In this document: in pieces, positions 42,199 through 50,911 of the stretch
How the letters are laid out: the number at the start of each line of letters is the position of its first letter
How positions within the stretch are numbered: the first letter of the stretch is position 1
Assembly (NCBI RefSeq): GCF_046224405.1
Contig: NZ_JBJXRK010000005.1
Location: forward strand, 1-64,000
DNA from: Gudongella sp046224405
Lineage (GTDB): Bacteria > Bacillota > Clostridia > Tissierellales > Tissierellaceae
Direction of reading: 5' to 3'
Length of the DNA stretch: 64,000 bases
Translations under genes and position numbers: made by a program
Notes under the pieces: generated by a model
Databases searched by the model: none
The model's input: only the letters and a program-made list of their open reading frames with translations
What the model was told of the DNA's origin: nothing

Positions 42199-43641
42199 AT
42201 GGCATTTTTGGAAACCTTGGTTGGCTGGCTTTGGGGACTACCACTGATAGTCACAATACTTGGAACAGGACTTTATTTTTCTGTTGCTACAGGATTTTTT
42301 CAATTCACGAGGTTCGGCTACATCTGGAAGGAAACCTTTGGAAAGCTGTTCAAGAAGCATGAAGGAGAGGCTGGAGCAGAGGGAATCATTTCTCCCTTCG
42401 AGGCTGTATCTACTGCAATTGGAGGCTCTGTAGGAGTAGGAAACATCGGTGGAGTTGCCACAGCAATAGCCGTAGGAGGTCCTGGAGCGGTCCTTTGGAT
42501 GTGGGTTGCCGCACTTGTGGGCATGATGATCAAGATGGCTGAGGTTACCCTGGCTGTATACTACAGATCCAAGGATGAGAAGGGCAATCCCTACGGAGGT
42601 CCTACCTACTACATGGAGAAGGGTCTTGGAATAGAGAAGGGCTTTAAGGGCTGGCCAATCATGGCATTTATATTTGGAGGAGGCATATTCTCCACATTCT
42701 TTCTTACAATGCAGAACTATACAGTATCAGAGGCTGTTGGAAACACCTTCGGGATTCCACTGCTAGCAGTATCCATAGCATACATACTGCTTGTATACAT
42801 TATCATCAGTGGAGGGATTCCAAGCCTGGGCAAGTGGGCTGGAAGACTGGTACCTTTCATGACCACCTTCTATGTTATTGCAGGCCTGTTCATTATCATA
42901 ACAAATATTGGAGCACTCCCCTCGGCATTTGGACAGATATTCACGGGAGCAATCAGTGGGACAGCAGCGGTTGGCGGCTTTGCCGGAGCGGCTGTGGCAA
43001 GAGCCCTTCAGATGGGTATGGCAAGAAGCGTCTACTCCAATGAAGCCGGCTGGGGAACATCACCTATGATCCACTCAACAGCAAAGACCGACCACCCTGT
43101 AAGACAGGGACTTTGGGGATCCTTCGAGGTATTTATAGATACAATCATCGTGTGCAGCATCACCGCCCTTGTAATCATCATGACAGGAGCCTGGTCATCG
43201 GGAGAAGCAGGAGCTACCCTTACCCTAAGTGCATTTGAGATGGGAATTGGAACCTTTGGAAGATATATCATAGCTGTTTCAGTGTTCCTTTTCGGTCTTA
43301 CAACAACAACCGGCTGGTATGCATACTATGAGATACTTCTGAGACACCTTTTCAGAAAGAATCCAAAGACCAAGGATTCCATACTAAATGTTTACAAGTG
43401 GACATATCCAATCCCAGGAATCGCAATGGTTCTTCTTGCGGTATTCGGGGAGGTTCCGGGAGCCACACTTTGGCTGTTTGCAGACTTTACATCGGCCATA
43501 CCAACATTTGTCAATGTAATTGCAATACTAATCCTGAGCCCGACCTTCATTGCACTTGTGAAGGACTACAGGGGAAGACACATGGGCGAGGGAGACTTCG
43601 ACAAGAACTTCAAGGTGTTCTACGAGGAAGCAAAGAGATAG
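42199..43641 (+). CDS. AGCS-family sodium/amino-acid symporter
   Basis: The 480-residue membrane protein has the alanine-or-glycine:cation symporter features: N-terminal WGLPLIVTILGTGLYFS, the family signature region ISPFEAVSTAIGGSVGVGNIGGVATAIAVGGPGAVLWMW, GNPYGGPTYYMEKGLG and SVYSNEAGWGTSPMIHS. About ten helices. Family members usually import alanine or glycine with sodium. Here the upstream lysine riboswitch suggests the substrate may be lysine or a related cationic amino acid, or that the cell uses lysine as the signal for another amino acid. AGGAGGG ribosome site. Confidence 0.92.
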   Translation: MAFLETLVGWLWGLPLIVTILGTGLYFSVATGFFQFTRFGYIWKETFGKLFKKHEGEAGAEGIISPFEAVSTAIGGSVGVGNIGGVATAIAVGGPGAVLWMWVAALVGMMIKMAEVTLAVYYRSKDEKGNPYGGPTYYMEKGLGIEKGFKGWPIMAFIFGGGIFSTFFLTMQNYTVSEAVGNTFGIPLLAVSIAYILLVYIIISGGIPSLGKWAGRLVPFMTTFYVIAGLFIIITNIGALPSAFGQIFTGAISGTAAVGGFAGAAVARALQMGMARSVYSNEAGWGTSPMIHSTAKTDHPVRQGLWGSFEVFIDTIIVCSITALVIIMTGAWSSGEAGATLTLSAFEMGIGTFGRYIIAVSVFLFGLTTTTGWYAYYEILLRHLFRKNPKTKDSILNVYKWTYPIPGIAMVLLAVFGEVPGATLWLFADFTSAIPTFVNVIAILILSPTFIALVKDYRGRHMGEGDFDKNFKVFYEEAKR

Positions 43642-43650
43642 AAATTACAT

Positions 43651-43682
43651 GCCCTGGAGCTATGGCTCTGGGGCTTATTTTA
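43651..43682 (+). terminator. Probable terminator
   Basis: GCCCTGGAGC-TATG-GCTCTGGGGC (two wobble pairs) followed by TTATTTT between the transporter and the amidohydrolase gene. Partial read-through is possible. Confidence 0.65.
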
Positions 43683-43694
43683 AGGAGGTAAACG

Positions 43695-45317
43695 ATGGAC
43701 TTGATTTTTTATAACGGAAAAGTGGTGACAATGGATGACGAACAGACTGTCTGTCAGGCCGTCGCCATAAAAGGAGACAGAGTGGTTGCCGTTGGCAGGG
43801 ATGAAGAAATCCTTTCTATGAAGGATGAGAACACTGAGCTGGTTGACCTTAAGGGAAGGATGATGGTCCCGGGCTTTAACGATTCCCACATGCATCTGTT
43901 AAGCTACGGCTACTCATTGACAATGGCAGACCTTAACGGGGCGGATTCAGTGGGGGATGTGGTGCAAAGGACCAGGGACTTTATGGAGCAAAGCTCTCTT
44001 GAAGAGGGTAGATGGATCAGGGGACGGGGCTGGAATCACGACTACTTCAATGGTGAAAAGAGATTCCCCACAAGGTATGACCTGGACAGGGTCTCAAGGG
44101 ACCATCCCGTATGCGTAACAAGAACCTGCGGTCATGTCCTAACAGTAAACTCAAAGGCTCTGGAGATCATGGGAATCTCAAAGGGAACCCCGCAGATTCC
44201 AGGGGGACAGTTTGACCTTGACGATGATGGGGTGCCCAATGGGATTTTCAGGGAGGATGCAATGAGGGTTGTCTATGACTCCATCCCTTCACCTACCTTG
44301 GATGAGATAAAGGATATGATTAGAAAGGCATCAAGGGATCTCAATGCCATGGGGATCACTTCAGTGGGTACGGATGATTTTGAGGCACTTCCTGGAAGTG
44401 ACTATGAGAATGTCATCAAGGCCTACAGGGACCTGGTCCAGGCAGGAGAAAACACTGTCAGGATATACGAGCAATGTCTTCTGCCCAAGAAGGAAAGACT
44501 GGAGGAGTTTTTGAATAAGGGCTACAGGACTGGGGTTGGGGATGAGAGCTTTAAGATTGGTCCATTGAAGCTCCTTATTGACGGCTCCCTGGGGGCAAGA
44601 ACCGCTGCAATGGTAGATGACTACTCGGACGAACCTGGTAACAGGGGTATTGAAACCGCTACCCAGGATTACCTAGACAAGCTTGTGCAGATGGCCCATG
44701 ATGAGAATTGTCAGGTGGCAATCCATGGAATTGGCGACAAGGGGATGTATATGGCGTTTGAAGCCATTGAGAAGGCTCTTGAGAAGAAGCCAAGAGAGGA
44801 CCACAGACATGGAATAGTCCATGCCCAGATAACTGATTTGCCCCTGCTGGAGAAATTCAGGGAATTGGACGCCCTTGCCTACATCCAGCCAATATTCCTG
44901 GACTACGACTGGAAGATTGTAAGGGACAGGGTTGGAGAGGAAAGGGAGAAGACCTCCTACAACTGGAAAAGGATGCTGGATATGGGAATCCACATCCCCT
45001 GCGGATCCGATGCGCCTGTTGAGACCTTTGATGTAATGAAGGGAATCTACGAGGCGGTCACAAGGAAGGACCTCCAGGGAAACCCTCAGGAAGGCTGGCT
45101 GCCTGACCAGGCCATTACGGTACAGGAGGCCCTCTATGGCTTCACAAGGGAGGGTGCGTATGCATCCTTTGAGGAAAATGACAAGGGTATGATTTCGGAG
45201 GGCTATCTTGCTGATATGGCGGTACTTTCTGATGACATTCTCGCAATCCATCCGGACAATATAAAGGATGTCAAGGTGGATATGACGGTGTTTGGAGGGA
45301 GGATTCTCTCTTTGTAA
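43695..45317 (+). CDS. Amidohydrolase (YtcJ-like, metal-dependent)
   Basis: The 540-residue enzyme of the amidohydrolase-3 group has PGFNDSHMHLLSYG (metal His pair, near 60), GWNHDYF, TRTCGHVLTVNS, LLIDGSLGARTAAM, AIHGIGDKGM, GIVHAQI and PCGSDAPVE (final metal Asp), the complete site. YtcJ-like proteins hydrolyse N-acyl amino acids, formamides or similar amides; the specific substrate is unknown. The gene follows the AGCS symporter by 53 bases with an AAGGAGG site, and a shared role in amide or amino-acid salvage is plausible. Confidence 0.85.
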   Translation: MDLIFYNGKVVTMDDEQTVCQAVAIKGDRVVAVGRDEEILSMKDENTELVDLKGRMMVPGFNDSHMHLLSYGYSLTMADLNGADSVGDVVQRTRDFMEQSSLEEGRWIRGRGWNHDYFNGEKRFPTRYDLDRVSRDHPVCVTRTCGHVLTVNSKALEIMGISKGTPQIPGGQFDLDDDGVPNGIFREDAMRVVYDSIPSPTLDEIKDMIRKASRDLNAMGITSVGTDDFEALPGSDYENVIKAYRDLVQAGENTVRIYEQCLLPKKERLEEFLNKGYRTGVGDESFKIGPLKLLIDGSLGARTAAMVDDYSDEPGNRGIETATQDYLDKLVQMAHDENCQVAIHGIGDKGMYMAFEAIEKALEKKPREDHRHGIVHAQITDLPLLEKFRELDALAYIQPIFLDYDWKIVRDRVGEEREKTSYNWKRMLDMGIHIPCGSDAPVETFDVMKGIYEAVTRKDLQGNPQEGWLPDQAITVQEALYGFTREGAYASFEENDKGMISEGYLADMAVLSDDILAIHPDNIKDVKVDMTVFGGRILSL

Positions 45318-45384
45318 TAGAAATGTAACCATACTTCCCTTTCCCATGGGTATAAAGCCTGTAGGGAAGGGGGAGTATTTCAAT

Positions 45385-46227
45385 ATGTTTAGAAGGTTAA
45401 TTTCTGTAATAATGGCTTTTACATTGATATTTGCATCTGGACCTGCTGCCTTTGGTGCAGTGGCTGAAAAGCTGGAGGGTCATTGGTCCAAGAGTCTGAT
45501 AAGTGATGAATTTACGACCCGCTACTTTCCATATCTGGCCAAGGAGGATTTCAAGGGGTTGAGTCCTGATGGAAGCATTTCGAGAGTTGACTTTACATTG
45601 TCATCGGCCTCCCTTTTTAAGGACAACGGCTATACAGTTGATGGAATAGCGGCACCAGGTACACTGACAAGAAGGGGAATGGCAGATATTTTAGGTGAGA
45701 GGTTGATCCAGATTGGGATGAGACCGGCCCAGGACCACCAGATGCCCTTTGGGGACGTATCATCACTTCAAATGGAGACCCAGAACAATCTTAGACTTCT
45801 TCACAGGGAAGGAATAATAAATGGGGAGAGCAACAGCGTTTTCAATCCGGGCAGGAACCTGACTCAGGCTGAAGCCATAATTGTGCTGCAGAGAACTCAG
45901 TCTGCAATTAGGGATTGGAGGAATATAAGTTTCATGACCCTTGGGGTAACCCAGAACTACAGCAACCAGGAGGAAGTGACAACAAGGGTGTCTGAGAATG
46001 TTGTAACACTTGTTGTGACAAAGGAATTTCCAACCCCAGGCTATACCATTCGGGTTGACAGCATAAGGAGGGAAGCGGACCACTTCAGGGTGGACTTTAT
46101 AATCACACCGCCTGATCCTGGGACCATTGTCCCTCAGGTCATAACCTACAAGACAATAACAATCGAGATTGACAGGAAGGAGCTTGGAGAGCCGCCATAT
46201 GACTTTTCTGTGGAGGGCTTCAGGTAG
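45385..46227 (+). CDS. Secreted protein with divergent SLH repeats
   Basis: The 280-residue product has a signal peptide (ending AAFGA) and three weak SLH-like repeats (LEGHWSKSLISDEFTTR; TLTRRGMADILGERLIQIG with FGDVSSL; GIINGESNSVFNPGRNLTQAEAIIVLQR) up to about residue 165, then a beta domain with a protease-inhibitor-like protein-binding feel (VTKEFPTPGYTIRVDSIRRE..DFIITPPDPG), resembling PrcB-type domains. PrcB-like assignment is tentative. The ATG at 45385 follows AAGGGGGAG. It interrupts the metabolic genes. Confidence 0.7.
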   Translation: MFRRLISVIMAFTLIFASGPAAFGAVAEKLEGHWSKSLISDEFTTRYFPYLAKEDFKGLSPDGSISRVDFTLSSASLFKDNGYTVDGIAAPGTLTRRGMADILGERLIQIGMRPAQDHQMPFGDVSSLQMETQNNLRLLHREGIINGESNSVFNPGRNLTQAEAIIVLQRTQSAIRDWRNISFMTLGVTQNYSNQEEVTTRVSENVVTLVVTKEFPTPGYTIRVDSIRREADHFRVDFIITPPDPGTIVPQVITYKTITIEIDRKELGEPPYDFSVEGFR

Positions 46228-46243
46228 AGTTAAGACTGGACAT

Positions 46244-46320
46244 TATGCCGCAGGTATTGGACCTGCGGCTATTTAAATCTACCCAAGGGGACGGTCCCCC
46301 TGGGTAGATTTTTTCCTTTT
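46244..46320 (+). terminator. Two successive terminators
   Basis: GCCGCAGGT-ATTGG-ACCTGCGGC followed by TATTT (46247-46274), then TCTACCCAAGGGGAC / GTCCCCCTGGGTAGA followed by TTTTTTCC (46278-46315). The double arrangement strongly isolates iorA. Confidence 0.88.
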
Positions 46321-46383
46321 GATTTAGCGCTTTAACAGGAATGCACAATGTGGTAAAATCGAGGTATGAGAGGAGGGATTTTC

Positions 46384-48156
46384 ATGAAAAGTGTAATGAC
46401 GGGAAACCAGGCAATAGCAAGGGGTTTCTGGGAGGCTGGCGGCCGTTTGGCAGCAAGCTATCCTGGGTCCCCAACGGTGGAGATGCTGGAGAGCCTTAAG
46501 GAATACGAAGAGATATACAGCGAGTTTTCAGTGAATGAAAAGGTGGCCCTTGAGGTGGCCATGGGTGCTTCCTTCTACGGGGCCAGGGCCATGGCAAGTA
46601 TGAAGCATGTAGGCGTGAACATAGCTGCTGACCCTCTTATGACCTTCACCCAGATAAAAATCAACGGTGGCTTTGTACTGGTTTCGGGGGATGATCCAGG
46701 GATGGCCAGCTCCCAGAATGAACAGGACAACAGGATATTTGGAAAGTTTGCCAATATGGGAATCCTCTACCCTGGAAATAGTCAGGAGGCCAAGGACTAT
46801 ATGAAGATTGCCCTGGAGATGAGCGAGAATTTCCAGATGCCCATGCTCCTTGACATCACATCAAGGGTCTGCCACAGCAGAAGCATTGTTGAGATGGGAG
46901 AAAGGGTTGAAATGGATATAAAGGGCTTTTCACCTGACAGGGAGAAATATACAATGCTTCCACCACATACCTTCAAGCCCCAGTATGAAATGGTGGAAAG
47001 GCTGGAGAAGCTCTCCGAAACGGCCTATGACATACCAATAAATCAGCTTTATGAAAGGGAGGGGACGGACACCCTTATAATAGCATCAGGGCTCATGTAC
47101 TACAATCTTCTTGAGCTGGACCTTGACGTATCAATATACAAGCTCGGTCTGGTCTTCCCTCTTTCCGTTAAGAGGATGAGGGAGCTTGCTGACAGGTATT
47201 CAAATATTATAGTGCTTGAGGAAATGATGCCCTTTATTGAAAACGAACTGACCCTGATGGGGATAGAATCAAAGGGCAAGGAGCTCTTTAGCTTTACTGG
47301 GGAGCTACATATTGAAGATATAAGACGTGGACTTAAGAAGGCTGGAATAATTGAAGGAGTGGATGAGTCTGAAGCACCTAAGCTACAGATGATCCCAAGA
47401 CCTCCAATGTTTTGTGCAGGCTGTCCACACAGACCGGTCTTTGATGTGTTGAAAAAGGCCAAGGTGAGGGTCATAGGGGACATAGGGTGCTACTCCATGG
47501 CTGCCCTGGACCAATGGGACGCCTCCGATATAATGATCTCAATGGGAGCCTCTGTTGGGATCACAAAGGGCATGAACAAGATGATGAGGAGAAACGGTGA
47601 CCATGCACCACTTGTGTCGGTAATAGGGGATGGAACCTTTTTCCACTCCGGCATGACTGGCTTTGTGAATCTGCTTCACCAGATGGATGAGGAGGATAAT
47701 ATGACCTTTATCATCCTTGAAAACTCAACAACTGCAATGACTGGAGGTCAGCACAACGCATCCAGCGGAAACTTCAATTCCGCCGATGACATGAAGGTGG
47801 ACATAAAGGCAATGCTTTCGGCCATTGGCTTTACAAATGTTCGTGAGGTTGATCAGTTTGACTACAAGGCCATGAAGGAGGCCGTCAAGGAGGAGACCGG
47901 ACGGAAGGGCACTTCAGTGATAATTGCCACAAGACCATGCGCCCTTAGATTCAAGATAAAGGAAAAGAACTTCTACGTGGATCCAAAGGTCTGCATCGGT
48001 TGCAGAACCTGTGTAAAGACAAACTGTCCACCCATTAGGATGAAGGAGTATCAGGGAATAGACAAGCTCAAGTCCTTTATCGATCCGGATATGTGTGTAG
48101 GCTGTAGCGTATGTGCCCAGGTCTGTCCTGTAGGCGCAATAAAGAGATCCAGGTAG
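46384..48156 (+). CDS. iorA: Indolepyruvate:ferredoxin oxidoreductase, alpha subunit
   Basis: Oxidises aryl 2-oxo acids from aromatic amino acids to aryl-acetyl-CoA and reduces ferredoxin. The 590-residue protein has the N-terminal pyrimidine-binding region with GNQAIARGFWEAGGRLAASYPGSPT and E-rich loop, a TPP-binding C-half (GDIGCYSMAA.., VSVIGDGTFFHSGMTG, NSTTAMTGGQHNA) and two C-terminal [4Fe-4S] ferredoxin motifs: CIGCRTCVKTNCPP and CVGCSVCAQVCPVG. The Cys spacing of the first cluster (CxxCxxCxxxxCP) is as in known IorA. The ATG at 46384 follows GAGGAGGG. Its partner iorB follows by 13 bases. Confidence 0.93.
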   Translation: MKSVMTGNQAIARGFWEAGGRLAASYPGSPTVEMLESLKEYEEIYSEFSVNEKVALEVAMGASFYGARAMASMKHVGVNIAADPLMTFTQIKINGGFVLVSGDDPGMASSQNEQDNRIFGKFANMGILYPGNSQEAKDYMKIALEMSENFQMPMLLDITSRVCHSRSIVEMGERVEMDIKGFSPDREKYTMLPPHTFKPQYEMVERLEKLSETAYDIPINQLYEREGTDTLIIASGLMYYNLLELDLDVSIYKLGLVFPLSVKRMRELADRYSNIIVLEEMMPFIENELTLMGIESKGKELFSFTGELHIEDIRRGLKKAGIIEGVDESEAPKLQMIPRPPMFCAGCPHRPVFDVLKKAKVRVIGDIGCYSMAALDQWDASDIMISMGASVGITKGMNKMMRRNGDHAPLVSVIGDGTFFHSGMTGFVNLLHQMDEEDNMTFIILENSTTAMTGGQHNASSGNFNSADDMKVDIKAMLSAIGFTNVREVDQFDYKAMKEAVKEETGRKGTSVIIATRPCALRFKIKEKNFYVDPKVCIGCRTCVKTNCPPIRMKEYQGIDKLKSFIDPDMCVGCSVCAQVCPVGAIKRSR

Positions 48157-48169
48157 GAGGTGGACTTAA

Positions 48170-48742
48170 ATGAAAAATATAATGGTGGCAGGTGTGGGAG
48201 GACAGGGACTTGTCCTTGCCACAAAGATAATGGCTGAAGCGGCACTGAAGGCAGGACTTGACGTGAAGACCAATGATGTTGTGGGTCTGTCCCAGCGAGG
48301 TGGGATGGTCTGGGGGTCTGCAAGGATTGGAGAAAAGGTCCACTCCCCAAATATTCCCGTGGGTGAAGGGGACATTCTCCTTGGGATGGAGCCTCTGGAA
48401 GCCTTGAGGTGGAAGGGCCTCCTAAGAAAAGGAGCAGTAGTTGTCATAAATGAAAAGCGGACCTACCCATCCTCAGTCCTTCTTGAAGAGAAGGAATATC
48501 CCGAAAAGGACATAGGGGACCTGGAAAAGGAATATGTTGTAATTCGGGTGGATGCTGTAAAGGAGGCCAAGGAGGCCGGGAACATCAAGGCTGCGAACAC
48601 AGTGGTCCTTGGAATACTTGCAAGACATCTGGATATCAATAAGGAAATCTGGGAGGAGGTACTCCTGGAAAATGTGCCCCCCAAGGCAAAGGATGCCAAT
48701 ATTAAAGCCTTTAATATTGGGTATGGGTATCAGAAGGACTAG
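48170..48742 (+). CDS. iorB: Indolepyruvate:ferredoxin oxidoreductase, beta subunit
   Basis: The 190-residue gamma-domain-like subunit opens with NIMVAGVGGQGLVLATKIMAEAAL, and has NDVVGLSQRGGMVWG and DILLGMEPLEALR, the IorB pattern. It completes the enzyme with the preceding gene. Two-subunit IorAB enzymes are typical of amino-acid fermenting anaerobes. Confidence 0.93.
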   Translation: MKNIMVAGVGGQGLVLATKIMAEAALKAGLDVKTNDVVGLSQRGGMVWGSARIGEKVHSPNIPVGEGDILLGMEPLEALRWKGLLRKGAVVVINEKRTYPSSVLLEEKEYPEKDIGDLEKEYVVIRVDAVKEAKEAGNIKAANTVVLGILARHLDINKEIWEEVLLENVPPKAKDANIKAFNIGYGYQKD

Positions 48743-48819
48743 ATTATAAGTAGTTTTCATTATTTAAATTTTCTGATATAATTAAGGTTAAATATTTTTG
48801 ATACAAAGGAGGGGAAGAA

Positions 48820-50061
48820 ATGATCAGTTTACAGGAGAAGGGCGCATTGTTGAAGGAATCGGAAAGAAAGCTTGCGGTTGCTTCGACCCATGAGAAAAAT
48901 CTGGCACTAAGGGAGGTCGCCCATTCAATAGACGGGAGCAGGGAGGAGATTCTAAAGGCCAATGCACTGGATGTTGAAAAAGCAAGAAAGTCAGGAATGA
49001 AGGAGGGTCTGGTGGACAGGCTTCTATTGGACCATGGCAGGATTGATGGAATCATTGAAAGTCTTTATACGGTGATCAAGCTTCCCGATCCAATATGGAA
49101 ATCAGACAGGGTTTGGACCCTGGAAAACGGGCTAACAATATCAAAGATGACAGTACCACTGGGAGTCATTGGAATAGTTTACGAATCAAGGCCAAATGTT
49201 ACAGTGGATGCCTTTGGTCTGGCACTGAAGTCAGGAAATGCAATACTCCTGAGGGGGAGCTCAACTGCCATACACTCAAATATCGCCCTTGTAAAGGCAA
49301 TAAAGGAGGGGCTTAAGAAGACGGAGATTCCTGAGGGGGTTGTGGAGTTTATCGACGACACAGACCGGGACCTTGTGCTTCAGATGCTAAGGAGCAATGA
49401 TTTTCTTGACCTGGTGATACCAAGGGGAAGTGGAGCATTGATAGATTTCGTTGTGAAGAATGCAACGGTACCGACCCTTCAGACAGGTGAGGGAAACTGT
49501 CATGTATATATTGACGATACGGCAAAGCTTCAAGATGGAGTGAGGATTGTGGTAAATGCAAAGACTCAGAGGGTAGGAGTCTGCAATGCCTGCGAAACCC
49601 TTCTTGTGAACAGGAAGGTGGCCAAGGAGTTTCTTCCAATGGCATACGAGGCCCTGAAGGATAAGGTTGAACTAAGGGCTGATGAGGAGACAAGGGAGAT
49701 AATCCCTGCCAAGGCTGCTACTGAAGAGGACTGGGCAACAGAGTTTCTCGACTTCATTCTTGCCATCAAGGTGGTGGAGGATGTGGACGAGGCCATAGCT
49801 CATATAAACAAATACGGAACAATGCATTCGGAATCCATAATCACCGAGACTCTGGGCAATGCCCTGAAATTCCAGCGACAGGTTGATGCATCAACGGTTT
49901 ATGTAAATGCATCCACCAGGTTCACCGATGGGGGAGAATTCGGATTCGGAGCTGAAATGGGAATAAGCACACAGAAAACCCATGCCAGGGGACCTGTTGG
50001 ACTTGAGCAGCTTGTTACCCACAAATACCTTGTGATGGGACAGGGACAAACCAGAAAGTAG
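48820..50061 (+). CDS. proA: Gamma-glutamyl phosphate reductase
   Basis: Second enzyme of proline synthesis from glutamate. The 413-residue aldehyde-dehydrogenase-fold protein has GVIGIVYESRPNVTVDAFGLALKSGNAILLRGSS, PRGSGALIDFV, QTGEGNCHVYID and the catalytic Cys in TQRVGVCNACETLL, followed by DGGEFGFGAEMGISTQKTHARGP at the end. All active-site features are present. It precedes proB, the reverse of the usual order. Confidence 0.95.
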   Translation: MISLQEKGALLKESERKLAVASTHEKNLALREVAHSIDGSREEILKANALDVEKARKSGMKEGLVDRLLLDHGRIDGIIESLYTVIKLPDPIWKSDRVWTLENGLTISKMTVPLGVIGIVYESRPNVTVDAFGLALKSGNAILLRGSSTAIHSNIALVKAIKEGLKKTEIPEGVVEFIDDTDRDLVLQMLRSNDFLDLVIPRGSGALIDFVVKNATVPTLQTGEGNCHVYIDDTAKLQDGVRIVVNAKTQRVGVCNACETLLVNRKVAKEFLPMAYEALKDKVELRADEETREIIPAKAATEEDWATEFLDFILAIKVVEDVDEAIAHINKYGTMHSESIITETLGNALKFQRQVDASTVYVNASTRFTDGGEFGFGAEMGISTQKTHARGPVGLEQLVTHKYLVMGQGQTRK

Positions 50062-50068
50062 GGATAAG

Positions 50069-50866
50069 ATGGACGATATGATGATAAGAAATGCCAACAA
50101 GATTGTTATAAAGGTGGGGTCTAGCACCATCACCAGCAAAGATGGAACCATTGACAAGGATTTTCTAGATAATTTCATCCTTCAGGTCAAGAACCTGATG
50201 GACCAGGGAAAAAAAGTAATCATAGTTTCATCAGGAGCAAGAATTGCAGGGGTGTCAACAATAGGAAAGTGGTCAAGACAGCAGGACATAAACTACAAGC
50301 AGGCCCTATGCTCAATTGGACAGGTGGAGCTGATGGATTCCTACAGAAGGATATTCAACAAGCACGGCATCCATATTGGCCAGATTCTCCTTACAAAGGA
50401 TGATTTCGAGAACAAGGACAGGACTCTTAACATAAGGAACACCCTTTTTACACTTATTGATGAGGGTGTGGTTCCAATAGTGAATGAAAATGACACTGTA
50501 AGCGTGGATGAGATCAAGATCGGAGACAATGACATGCTGGGAGCATATACAACCGTTGTTTGGGGAGGGGACCTTCTGGTCATATTGAGCGACATTGACG
50601 GAATTTATGACTGTAATCCTACAGACAATCCTGAAGCGTGTCTGATTGATGTGGTTGATGATATCGACAAGCTGGAGAAGGAAATATCAATCGGAGAGAC
50701 AAGCTCATTTGGAACCGGTGGAATAACGACAAAGCTCAAGGCTGCAAGAATGGTCAATGCCTATGGAATACCAATGATTGTGGCACATGGTAAGACCAAG
50801 GATATTATAACTCAGATATCAGCAGGAGAGAAAAAAGGGACACTATTTCTTCCCAGGAAAGCTTAG
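50069..50866 (+). CDS. proB: Glutamate 5-kinase, catalytic domain only
   Basis: First enzyme of proline synthesis. The 265-residue protein has the amino-acid kinase fold: KIVIKVGSSTITSKDGTID, VIIVSSGARIAGV, INENDTVSVDEIKIGDND-like segment (VPIVNENDTVSVDEIKIGDN), LVILSDIDGIYDCNP and FGTGGITTKLKAA. The C-terminal PUA domain found in the E. coli enzyme (about 367 residues) is absent, as in many Firmicutes short forms. It lies 7 bases after proA, so the pair is co-transcribed. Confidence 0.93.
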   Translation: MDDMMIRNANKIVIKVGSSTITSKDGTIDKDFLDNFILQVKNLMDQGKKVIIVSSGARIAGVSTIGKWSRQQDINYKQALCSIGQVELMDSYRRIFNKHGIHIGQILLTKDDFENKDRTLNIRNTLFTLIDEGVVPIVNENDTVSVDEIKIGDNDMLGAYTTVVWGGDLLVILSDIDGIYDCNPTDNPEACLIDVVDDIDKLEKEISIGETSSFGTGGITTKLKAARMVNAYGIPMIVAHGKTKDIITQISAGEKKGTLFLPRKA

Positions 50867-50880
50867 ACTTCCTGGGAAGT
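50848..50880 (+). terminator. Hairpin overlapping the proB stop
   Basis: CTTCCCAGGAA-AGCTTAGAC-TTCCTGGGAAG with the stop TAG in the loop. No U-tract follows, so it may stabilise or attenuate rather than terminate. Confidence 0.5.
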
Positions 50881-50911
50881 CCTGTAATCAAGACAAAAAG
50901 GGGTAATTGCC

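Noticed and set aside
46278..46315. Palindrome with GGGGACGGTCCCC as a protein-binding operator
   Set aside because: It is followed by a run of T and comes after a gene end, so a terminator explains it.
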